Origin: Mactromeris polynyma | Lineage: Eukaryota; Mollusca; Bivalvia; Venerida; Mactridae | Direction: 5' to 3' | NCBI GenBank assembly: GCA_032209605.1 | Contig: JASFXZ010000027.1 | Span: forward strand, 5,165,372-5,229,371 | DNA: 64,000 nt | Shown: piece by piece, positions 36,879 through 48,500 of the stretch | Numbering within the stretch: position 1 is the first letter of the stretch | Layout: every line of letters begins with the position of its first letter | Notes under the pieces: model-generated | Databases searched by the model: none | What the model was told of the DNA's origin: nothing | The model's input: the letters and a program-made list of their open reading frames with translations, nothing else | Made by a program: the position numbers and the translations under genes

Positions 36879-37569
36879 GTTGCTGAAGGGAAATTCCCCT
36901 AATGGACCCACGAAGGCTTCCGAATATAAGTTTCATTTAAGTAGTAATTCGCGTAGCAAAACATGTTTTATAACAACCATTGGTACGGCAGAAAGTCGTT
37001 CTGTTGTGAGAGGTGGTCTATTTAATGAGATGGTCTTAATTTTGATTGTCGTTTGCCTAATAAAGTACGGGTACAGCATGTGGTGAGCCACGCTTATAGG
37101 ATTACTAGATTATCGTTGTATTTCTATTTTCACAGCAAAACTTCACATTATACAAACGTGTAAGTGAACTAACGATTAAATGGTTCAACTGTTGCGAGTT
37201 TTCAAACAAAATACATCGTGTAAACAGTAGGCCTAATAATCGGCTGTATGTGTTTCGGAATAGTGTTTAAAGGGACGTTACTGTTGTTAGCATAACTGAA
37301 GAAACTTGACCAAGTTATTAAACATGAATGAATGCACCGATGATCACCTCATGATTTTCGCTCAAATGTCCATCCAGTCGGCAGTCATCTGTTGAAGCTT
37401 TAATAAATGAGAAATGTCATTTATATATATACGAGATAAACATATATATTAATTTATTGCAGTTCTAATTAATTATTACTGTCATTTTTTTACATTGTCA
37501 AAATATCGCCTTATGAAAACTTATGAAATACATACATTCGCAAATATACCTAGTATACAAAGTATTTCC
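36879..37569. other. No gene seen
   Basis: Contains 'gagaggtggtctatttaatg' at about 37009, resembling the 29.1-kb MITE interior. A 68-codon open frame here is repeat-derived. Nothing else recognised. Confidence 0.45.
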
Positions 37570-38545
37570 CCCGAATATATAATAACAATAATAATAATTC
37601 TTTATTTAAAGATGGAGGCTCGATAAGCCTATAAGGCTTATCTCACTCGAGGCCATCTATCAAACAACATAAACATCAATAATAAGTAGTTCATATATAC
37701 AATGTATAGACAATACACAACATGCATACAACGCTAATAAAACATCATAGAACAGTTTCATTACAACATACCTTACTTAACAAATACACGACAGATGCAA
37801 CACATACAGAGGGAAAAAATATTGACATACAACAGCAGTGACCCGAGTATTACATTGCATTAAGATAAAGATAATATTTGACATAACAGGTAGGTTTTTA
37901 ACAATGAGAGGAAATGTTTCTCAGAACTGATATCCAAGTTTTTATATTAGATGGAATGATGTTCCATACTGACATGGCTTTGTACTGGAAAGTCAATTTT
38001 GTATAGTAAATTTTACAAATAGGATGCAAGATGTTTTTGCTAGAAACTTTCATTTTTTGACAACTGGAATTTATCATTCATATAACCAGGTGTCAGTCCA
38101 TTTAAAGATGCATAGACAAGAACAGCTATATGGTACTTATACCTATACACAAGGGCATCCATTTTAGTTCATTAAATAGATTATAAGCTTCATAATTAAA
38201 TGATTTGTCCAATATCATTTTTGCGGCCCGCTTTTGAACATTGATTATTTTATTGATATTTTTCATCGAGGATGAATTCCACAAAACAGCACCATAATCA
38301 AAAAGGGGTAACAAATATGCATTGTAGAACTTTTTTCTCATTTCAAGATTTAAAAAAGGTTTAATTCTATGGAAAAGAAAAAAAATAGAATTAAGTTTGT
38401 TATGGACGGAATTTATGTGTTGGTCCCATTTTAAGTTTTTGTCAATTACTATACCCAGAACTTTCTGTGAACTTACACAGGAAATAGGTTCTTTATTTAT
38501 TAGTATATTTATTTTTTTAGAATTGTTTGTGGTACCTAACAACAT
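37570..38545 (-). pseudogene. 5'-truncated LINE reverse transcriptase remnant
   Basis: The minus-strand frame 38545-38126 (139 codons) carries the C-terminal part of a non-LTR reverse transcriptase: LGIVIDKNLKWDQHI, a stretch ending YLLPLFDYGAVLWNSSS, VQKRAAKMILD and LFNELKWMPL, as in Jockey/CR1/Rex-type elements (established family pattern). After WMPL the frame breaks and continues in another frame (KYHIAVLVYASLNGLTPGY), with further stops. The 3' end has a hairpin 'gataagcctta' / 'taggcttatc' and the tail 'aaataaagaattattatt', typical of LINE insertion. The catalytic domain is missing; inactive. Confidence 0.85.
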
Positions 38546-39365
38546 AGGCCTACACGTTGTTTATATAGGTCTCCCCATTTATCAACAAGAAGTTGTAATT
38601 GTTGCTTTTCATTAATTGAATGATTGATTACACTAATGATGTTTTAAATACATGTTTAAGTTATATTACATTATATAAGCTGTTTTTGAGAATCGAACAA
38701 CTGTTACAGATTCATCGATTATTAGTACCCATTAAAACCCCACTCGTGAATCTCGTCCCGTCAAGAGCTGACGCAGTGCAGGCACCGTGTATGAATAGTG
38801 TGTTCCAGCGTAGTGTGAGTAATCTTAACTGTTTGTATCAGAACCATGAATATATAACCAATCCAAACTTACTAATAAAAATGTTCATATCCATATTCAA
38901 AATCAGTATCAAATTAACAGTTAAATTTGTTTTATAAATTTCTTTACACGTGTATAGATCTACATGAATATAAATACAGCGTATGTATAAAGGCACGGAC
39001 ATATAAACCATATGTCAGTGATAAAGGGTATCGAAATACTTATAATTATATAGATAAGTAGAAGCTATCCCTCATTTTGGAAACGACCAAGCATTCCAAC
39101 GTTGCTGAATTGTTAATCCATTAAAATAGTAATAATATAAGAGAAATAGCCGTTTATGTTTCGAAAGTTTTCATTAAGAGACCCTTTAGAGACCCTGCCC
39201 TCAGGGTGGTGATGGTTGGTATTCTATTTTAGTAGCTTTCGATTATGAATCAATATACCGGTACTTAGTATGTAGTGTGCATGCGTGTATCAAGACTCAA
39301 ATTGTTGTGGATTTGGGTGAATTTGGGTAAATAAAACTAATAATTTTGATTGGTTTGTTGAGATT
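38546..39365. other. Upstream flank of the phosphatase gene
   Basis: AT-rich, no exon recognised. About 38550-38620 may still be LINE sequence upstream of a frame break. A 105-codon frame at 38620-38937 shows no motif. Confidence 0.45.
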
Positions 39366-39467
39366 AAATTAACCAATGAAAATGTACATCCGGTTGAATA
39401 CAGGAAATATGGCGACCTACGGCACTTGATGAAAGGAAGTTCGATATATTTCATTTAAACTTCCGCA
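39366..39467 (+). promoter_or_regulatory. Promoter and 5' UTR of the PTPN1-type gene
   Basis: The 100 bases before the start codon hold a CCAAT box (39373-39377), ETS-type sites (catccgg; acaggaaat at 39400-39408) and a YY1-like 'aatatggcga' at 39407-39416, with no TATA box: a common housekeeping arrangement. If transcription starts upstream of 39409, two small upstream frames precede the start, ATG 39409 to TGA 39429 and ATG 39429 to TAA 39458, which overlap as TGATG. The start site itself is inferred. Confidence 0.55.
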
Positions 39468-39536
39468 ATGTCGTCTCAAATTGAGCAAGAGTTTGACCAA
39501 TTCGAAGCTAAATCTCTCTGGCCACAAGTTTATCAG
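39468..39536 (+). CDS. PTPN1: PTPN1-type gene, exon 1 (coding part)
   Basis: 23 codons, [20 protein letters not shown] ending VYQ, aligning with the helical N-terminus of PTP1B (a stretch ending IYQ). The start has G at -3. Donor 'cag|gtaaga', phase 0. No in-frame upstream ATG was found in the inferred 5' UTR. Confidence 0.9.
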
Positions 39537-42500
39537 GTAAGAAACACAGTATGTTGCCTGATCGTTATCCAGCCAACACAGCATTACTGCCTTTCCCTGT
39601 TTTTTTGCGATCATTGGTAGGCTTAATATTGTAATGGTCAGTTACGTACCAGCAGTTCTTCAGCTGTTTGATGCTTTACGTCAAGTTGTTGGATTAAATA
39701 CTTGTCAGCAGTTTTATTAACGAAACTTTTCAATTGAAATACATAAATGTTTCTTGGTTTTCAGCTGTTGATGTCAGAACTTGTAAACCTTGAGTCAAGA
39801 AAACTCACCTAAGATGTTTTATAAATGTGTGTTACACAATGTGCTCACCGGGATTCGTCTTGTAGTTGTAGTAAAAATTACCCACCGATGTGTCAAAGAA
39901 CGTAGGGAATCTGGTCACCTTGTGATGTGAAGATAATTTTGATTGAACCATTTGTCCAATTGTCAATTGGAACTCTGCGGAAAATGCTTTAAGTTTAATT
40001 AGCATAGTGTAGTGGCGTGGGGTTAAACGGCGGCCCAGTTAGCTCAGTCGGTAGAGCGCCTTACTTGTGTTTAGGGGTCGTGACCCTGTTACCTGTGTAT
40101 ACTAGTGACCCAGTCAATGCGAAAGACCGTCGGACCTCGGACCTGACCGGCAAAATTTTAAGAGGTCCGATAAAATTTACAATTTCACTGGCCCTCCTGG
40201 CCGGTGGATTATTTGGGAACAAAAATAGCCATAACTTGACTGGAACTATCTTCAACGATTTTCAATGGTTTATAACAAAATATTTGAAGTAAACGTCTTT
40301 TAAAAACATGTACATGTATGTGGATCGTTAAGATGTAAAGACAACGCAGCGACGTTCATGTATGATTCTATGAATGATTTCATATTTATAAATGACTGAA
40401 TCTTTTGACAATATTCATGTCGCTATCTAGGATATACACATACCATTCTATATTTACATAATTTGTTGTTCTAAAATGACCCATTCAATGTAATGCTGAG
40501 AAAGCTACATTGTCATAGTTTTCATTGGTGGTAAATATTTTTAGCTACTGAAACTAGGCAAAGCATCAGATTTACTTCTCGATCAGTGATTTTTAATAGA
40601 TCTCATAATTATAATTTAAGTGTACAGGTAGTTATAAGTACATTATGTCAATATGCATAAATGAAAATGGTGACCATCTTATGTTACCATTTTACACATT
40701 GACATTATTAGACTTTAACCAATTTAAGCTTAATAGAATAGTAATTTAATAGTTATTTAGTATATTTGACGATTTTGGTCATTATTAATTTCCGGGCCAG
40801 TAATATTCTGTCCGGGCCAGTAATACTTCCAAGTTTACCAGTCCTCTGGTCCAGTAATATTTCCGTGTCTTTCGCATAGACTGGTGACGGGTGTAATCAA
40901 AGAAATCCAAATATCTATTATGAATGTCATGTCATTTACATACCGGAAGGTTTTATAAGTGCGCTAGCAAACTTCCTGTAATCAGTGAACTCCATCAAAG
41001 TGATAACAATGAGTCATTTTAAGGAAATTATGGCCTTTTCAATTCTGTAGTCTATTTCTATCATTTAAATTTTCTGTTAATAATCATTTTCATTTGAGGT
41101 CAAACATTTCTAAAAATGTCTTATCTTCTGCTACGCTACAGTAAAAAAGCGGTGTTAGAGTATCTGAGTAAAAATCATCCCTTCGAATTTAAAGACAATG
41201 CTTACAACAGCACATTTTTCTAGAGGAGATGTTCCTAAATGCACTGATTACATGTACTGGTAACAAAATGGCATTCAACTTTGTATTTTTGTATACATGC
41301 TAAATCAAGTCAAATAGCACATGTTTGGTGGAATTTGCAGCTGTTTCGTAGCTAGTGTGATGTGTTCAGAATGAACATCTATCAAATACAATAAAGTTAG
41401 CAGTTTTTTTTAATTGTTAAATTGTATACAGTAAGTACATCACTTACACGGTCAGAGAGCATACCCCAAGAAAATACCCTTACTGCACATCATCAACACT
41501 GCCTCGAATGCTTGTTTCAGCGCTATTTTTGTCTCTTTGTTAATATAATTTGACAGACCACTACTTGTGACAGTTTTCTAGGATGAACAAGTTTCCATAC
41601 CATTGATCTTATTCTTGTATCCTCCAAAATTCAGCAGTAAAAGTTTTCAGTACAGCTTAAAAATATGCTGTACTTATTCAAATAAGCTTTCTATTCAATC
41701 TTGATTCATCTCAGCGCTAATTTTTCGGTGCAGCCGTACTAACATGGTTTTGCTATTTGCATATATCAGTGTTTTGTGAACCAATCAAATCTTACGTTAA
41801 CCACCAAGGCAATTTCGCGCAATTTCTCTTCAACTGAAAAATATTTGTAACCTTGAAGCAGATTGGTTAACATTGTGTATAGTGTATTTCAAGATTTTCC
41901 AGTAAGTAGTATTGTTATTCATCACCACGGGGAATAATCAGGTGTTGGAATTAAAAGACTTTCTTGGTTTAATGTACCAGTCGCAAACATTTATATTGTT
42001 TCAATCAGATAAATCGCTATGTAACAAGTATATTAACATGGATATGTGAGTTCACGACTTATGCAATAAGTAATGATGAACTATATTGAAACAGATTATA
42101 CTACATGTCTATGACTAATCACACTACAGAGTTATTTGTATCCAGTCTCCTACGCAGTTACTCTCCTCTAGCATCGGGCGCTTATTCCGATACCTTGATA
42201 ATTATTCACCCTCTCCCGAAAGGCTGATATTGTCTATTTTTAGACAGGCGAATCAACATGCATACACAGCCATTCAGCGAGCTGCTTGCAACGACTCGCT
42301 AATGTCCCAAAAGTAGGACACTAAACATGTGTAAGTAAAGCTTATGCGAGTGTGCATTGAATAGACAGTTTTCCCGTCATAGAATTTGAAATGGCGCTGT
42401 TAAAAAAATCTAACGTAAGTGACTATCGTTTTGTCGGAATGCCAAAATTATACCAATGCCTGTATATGTGAAGTGATTTATATTCCGCTACATATATTTT

Positions 42501-45500
42501 AAAATGTGTCATCTCATTACTCAGCATCTCGTTACTCAAATTCGCCACAGTTTATTTGTAATATGTATTGGTGCAATCCTCGATGAAAGGACGACACTGC
42601 CTTCTGTAAATGCTAAAACCGATTAGTTACAATTTCCCTCGACACGAAAGGTAATACATTGTGTACACATTTGATTGGTGATAGCACTGGAAAAGACCCA
42701 TCTATTATATACTCAGTAGTCACGTGATCGTGCCAACCAATGAAATTTAGTATCAGGAACGAACAGTGATATCGTAAGGTCAAATATCAAAATATACTGG
42801 GTAATACAGCAGCGTGTGAACGTAACGGTAGTGGAATTAAAGCGCTGTGTGGGAGCGTACTATGCAGTGATCTCTGGGTTTCTGTAGTATAGCGTAATTG
42901 AATGACCGGCAGTCGTAACATTAAGCATTTTTTATGCAAATTTTAACCTTTACATTGCAACAAATTTGCAAACTTCAAGTTGGGCCGACCATCCTTTTTA
43001 AAAAAAATTCTTGTTATCATATGATAGCCATTTTGAATTTGTGGTTAGATTAAAGTATACCTGTATAACCAGCCGGTAAATAAAGTGGTTGCTACCATTC
43101 GGAAAATATGTCATCTTGGTAAGCTAGAGTAGGTTGAACTAGGTGATAAAGAAGACAATTTGCAAATATTTCAATGTAAAGAATTATTTTTAATCAGAAA
43201 GTATACCCTGTTTGCTTCTAATTTCACGGTACTAACGAAATAAATCAATAACATAACATAATAAAAACTTTCCTCGATTTTCTTTTGTGTTCAATTTCTT
43301 CTTTCATATCCTTTACCGTTAATAAATATACACATTGTCATTTCTTTCCCGTATTTTTCTTAGTATTTCATCAAGGGAGTTACAGTTAAAGGAAATTCCC
43401 TTGAAGTCAAACTAGTATTGTTTCAATTTTGAATCTGGGGCTCAAATTATGCCAATGAATATATATTTGCTGACAAAAGTGATATAATTGTAAGTGACCT
43501 TGTATATAATTATATAGCCAAAATGTTGTTACTGGGTAAAAGTCATTGGAATTGAAGTCATGTGATTATGATACACTATTTACAGTGGTGTCACAACACA
43601 CACTGGCTTCAAAAGTAAGCAAGATGATTTTACCTAAATACAATGTACTCTTATAAGTACAAGTAAATTGTTGATTTAATATTATTAGTACACCAATGTG
43701 TGTAATAAATCTACAATGAAAACTCTGGCCCTCATGTCATGAAGGGCATATATTAAAAAAATTAGCAATATTGAAATTAGTATCTGGTGCAGTTATCTGC
43801 CAACAATGTAAACAGCACCTAGTGACTCGGATTACTTGGAAATCACAGCTGACTTCAGTCTTGTTATCACTTATAAATGGGTCGACATATACTAACTAGG
43901 ATTGATTAAGTCATGAACTTAAAGAAGTTATTATACCAACTGTTCAGATTTATCGCATTATCAGTTAAAAATGGGATTTGTGTAGATAGATACAAATGTA
44001 TATCCATTAATTGTAGTGAAGTAAATTAATGGGTAGGAGTGTAACCAACATAGTGCAATAATCTAAGACCCCCTCATCCCTAATAGTATGGTGGTATCCC
44101 CCCAGAGCCTACCAGGATGAAGTCTAGTCCCACACTTCTACAGTTCTCCACTTTCATATGAGACTCAATCACCGTGGGCTGTCAAACACTGCTGCCACCA
44201 TTGTATAAAGTTAAAGGGAAGACATGTGCATACCAGATGTGGGTTTGAATCCCTGATTTAACCGATACTAGCAAGGTACTCGACACTGATAACCTGGTGG
44301 CTGTGTAACCCTACACCACTTTCACCTCTCATCATTTGAGCCTCAACCATTGTTAAACAGGGCTACTAAGTGACATTATCCAGACCTTACCTGTTATATC
44401 CCTGTTTTTCAGAAAATCAAGAATGAGGCTTCTCTTCTATCAATTCAAGAGAAGCATACTTTTGGTGAGGCGAGAAAGCCTGAGAATAGAACAAAGAACA
44501 GATATAGAGATGTCAGTCCATGTAAGTAATTGGCTACATATATTAATAATAGTACATTTGGAATAATCTTTTATATTAAACTGCAAACCCCTATTCATGT
44601 AGTGAAGATGTAAATTTTGTAGGTATAGTATTTTAAGATGCTATTTTTAGATTGTACTTTTTGTTTAATCTGATACATGTAGGGTACTTGGTCATTTATA
44701 TTAAGGAAATAAACTGAGAAGATAAAATATTCTTTTACCTTAGAAACTGAGCCTCAAATATCAAATGTCCATTTCTGTTATCGAATGTTGTTTACTGTGC
44801 ACAAATTTCTATGTACTTGTACTGAAAATGTACATAAATATCTTGTTTTGCATTTTTCGTAACCCCAACTGTTTTGCAGCTATTAATATAATATGCGGAA
44901 TTTTTACATCATGCAATATTAATACAATATTGATAGGTGCATATTTATCTGGCTATTTAATTTCACGGAGGGTTACTTACTGTGGAAACCTCTAATTTAA
45001 ATAGAGGGAAATCCTCACTCATTGTTCTGCTGTACATGTTCCTTATATCTTTGTTTCTTTCAGATGACCACAGTCGTGTAGTGTTAGAGAAAGTACAGGA
45101 GGGGGAGTCAGATTATATCAATGCTAGCATTATAGAAGTGCCTGAATCTAATAGAAAATATATACTGTCACAGGTGTGTATGAAAATGCTGGTCAACTAA
45201 AAAATATTTTTGACCACAACTTTTTGTTCAGATTAGAGGAATCAATTTTGTGAAATAAGTAATTATGTCTTCCTCCACATGGTGGAGTGGAGAGATATAT
45301 TGATTTCGTGCCATGTGGATGTCACCAAGTTCGTCTGCGCTTGTCCTCCTAAACCAGTGGTTGGATTTCAATGAAACATAACATGAGTTATTGTTACCAA
45401 ATCTAGTTGTGCATATTGTCAGCATTGTTTGGTCAGTTTGGCAGAGTAATGGCCCTTTTGGGTTGTTGGGGGAGACATTCTTATTTCCAAAACAAGCCTT

Positions 45501-48500
45501 ATTTAAGATATAATTATGTTTAAACTCGAGCATTTTCGGTCATCTGTTAAATAATACAAGTTTACTATGAGGTTCTAAAACTTGATATTGTACGGCCACT
45601 GACATGTAATAGTTGAGATAGATTACTGAAAATACCCATCTGGTAACATATATACACATAATTAACAAGTACTCCTGAAGAAGGAAAGAGAAAGTACCAT
45701 TCTAACCTTACCGATCAATAAATTTGTTCAATATCTCTATACTTTATCTAAACAGATTACATTACAGGCTTGATGTCATTGTTAATGGTGGAAATAATGT
45801 AGGTGTATAGAAATGACATCAACAAAACAATGTGGCCATTACATAATATATGATTTACTATGTAATACTGTGAACTATAATATGTCCTTTTCTTGAAAAC
45901 GGCTTCTTATGCTCCCATGTATGACGATATTGCAGGTGTTCCACTTGGTGCTGAATCTCGAGGGTCAGTTTGATAATTTTTGATGGGTTTTACCATTTTA
46001 TTGCCAAAATACCACTAATTTAGCAAACATTTACCCTTTCGGCCAGAATCCTGAGGTGTCAGAATGTGACTTTTTGGACATAATAGGGGCCAAAGGGTCA
46101 TGTTAGGGTCAAATGAAACCCCTGATAAACCATGATGCTATGATTGTGGTATTTCAGGGTCCATTAGAGCATACAGCTGCACAGTTCTGGCAGATGGTGT
46201 GGGAGCAGAAGTGTAAAGCCATTATCATGTTGAACAAGGTTATAGAAAACAGAACTGTGAGTAAACCTGATATATTTATTCTCCTTGAATATTTTCTGTG
46301 TACATAGAGGATCTTACATGAATGGGCACTTTTATTGAATTTATTGAATGAGTCTTCTTAAAACAATAACAACTAGGCTTTGCTGAGTTTTAGTTTTTGT
46401 TGATGACAAGAAATAAATTTCTGGTAACTAACACTGGTTAAACAAAAATATTTTTTCGGTTTAATTGATGTTTCAAATTGGTATTGAATGGACTTGTTTG
46501 TATCTTTTCTATTGATGACATCCCTAGTTCTGACATTCCTTGAGTGATGTATGGTAAAAGTTATGTATACATTTTAAGTCTATGCAACAAAATGTGGATA
46601 GACTGAAATTGTGTACAGAAATCTCAAAATGTGTATCCTCAGGAATTGTGTGTGATCATCAAATTATGTGCTTTAAAAAGCATATCAAATGGAATTTAAT
46701 ATCTCAGTATTTCAATGTCACAAACTTTACAACTTTAAAGTAATCAAAGATGCATGTGTATGTTGAATGTTGTGAATTGCTTAATTATTGTTTGTAACAA
46801 ACTTTGTTGCTTTTGAATAATGACTTCATGATTAGTTTAAGGTGTTACATACATTATAATTTATTTTGTGATGAAAATATTGTTATATTTCAGTTAAAGT
46901 GTCACCAATACTGGCCACTGGGTGAAGAAGATGAGGAGGATGAGATGACCTTTGAGGAAAGTAATCTCAAGGTCACTCTTCAAGAAGAACAAGAATATCA
47001 ACATTTCGTTATACGAACGTTTGATCTGGAGAATCTGGAAGTAAGTTAATTTAATGAATTTATTCGATATGATGACATAGGCACAGAGTATGTTGCCATT
47101 TTGTGTAAGCAGTCATATCCTAAAGTTAATGATAGTTACCACAAATATATTGCTTTTGCAATATTCATAGCTAAAATTGTTTCACCAACTTTCTATCAAA
47201 AATCAGATGAGATCATGTTGACCCATGGCTAGCAATCCACTGTCATGTGAAAGAACAAAAGCCTCATTTGTACATTTCTGGTGAAAGCTAAACTTGTGCC
47301 ATGTATTCCAATACAAGCCATGCACTTTGCTGTATACATGTATTCCAATACAAGCCATGCACTTTGCTGTATACATGTATTCCAATACAAGCCATGCACT
47401 TTGCTGTATACATGTATTCCAATACAAGCCATGCACTTTGCTCTGTATATATTATTACAGTTATTCTGTATTAATGTTACTATGTACACCGCTAAATTGG
47501 GGATGACAGCCTCATATGTTTTCATAATTTCATGTCTTTGTGCTTGAATATATAATAATAAATATGAATAAATAACGTGCTGTTTCTTTAAAATTGCTTG
47601 AGTTGTCATTGTCTTTTTATTCTGTGTTTCAGAAAAGTGAGGTTAGAGAAGTTTACCATTTTCATTACACAACTTGGCCTGATTTCGGAGTTCCATCATC
47701 GCCTGTCTCCTTTCTCATGTTCCTGGATGCTGTAAGGGCCAAGGGAGTGTTAGACCCCGATGTAGGACCAGCCATTATACACTGTAGTGCTGGTATAGGG
47801 AGAAGTGGCACTTTCTGTCTTGTTGATTCTGCTCTTGTCTTGGTAAGTATTTTTTCATATATCAGAATTGAAAAAATGGAAAAATTACTCTGTCCTTAAA
47901 ATTATGAAATTCTCTCACGTTCCTATATGGTAAACTTTACCCCCAAAATATCAAAGTCATTGAGAATGATTAGTAATTGATAGAGTATGAAAACACAAGG
48001 ATATCTAATTAAGTTGAAGGGGTTGAGTCAGAGACTTAATTAGATATTCAAGTGTTTTCACTTGATCTGTTTTGTGTCATAAAATAAAAAAATGAATGTG
48101 TACAAACAGATGTTTCTCTTTATCGTGTGATGTCACTGACGTATGCAAATAAGCCAACATGACATGCTCCGTGATTTTGAAATGAAACCCCCCCCCCATA
48201 AATTGTGCGAATCAAATAAACGTAGCATGTACTGAGATTGTGAACTCTTGTTACGTCAAACAGTTCCTGGTAAAGTAATTATTGGAAATGTTGCTTTTGT
48301 CAACAGTGCGGTAACTAACAGTGTGGGTATCTAACAGTGCGGTATCTAACAGTGTGGGTATCTAATCACCCCACTGTTAGTATATGCACTTTGTCCTTTG
48401 ATAATTAAGTCCCTCCCTTTCACTTAAACTTTGAATTTAGCTCCTCCTCTCGAGATGTAGCGCCACAAACATCAAAGATAGCTACTGAAACTGGTACAAA

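Larger units (their letters stand above)
39537..44412 (+). other. Intron 1 of the PTPN1-type gene
   Basis: 4.9 kb, by far the largest intron. It contains a SINE head at 40.03-40.15 kb and an interrupted copy of dispersed repeat O at 41.72-43.02 kb, plus possible SINE-like sequence with a B-box-like 'gggtttgaatccct' at about 44242. No alternative coding exon was recognised. Confidence 0.7.

Noticed and set aside
38620..38937. 105-codon plus-strand frame upstream of the phosphatase
   Set aside because: No motif and no link by splicing to the gene; the phosphatase has a complete N-terminus without it.
45228..45533. 101-codon minus-strand frame in intron 3
   Set aside because: Lies in an interspersed repeat and is antisense to the phosphatase intron; no recognised family.
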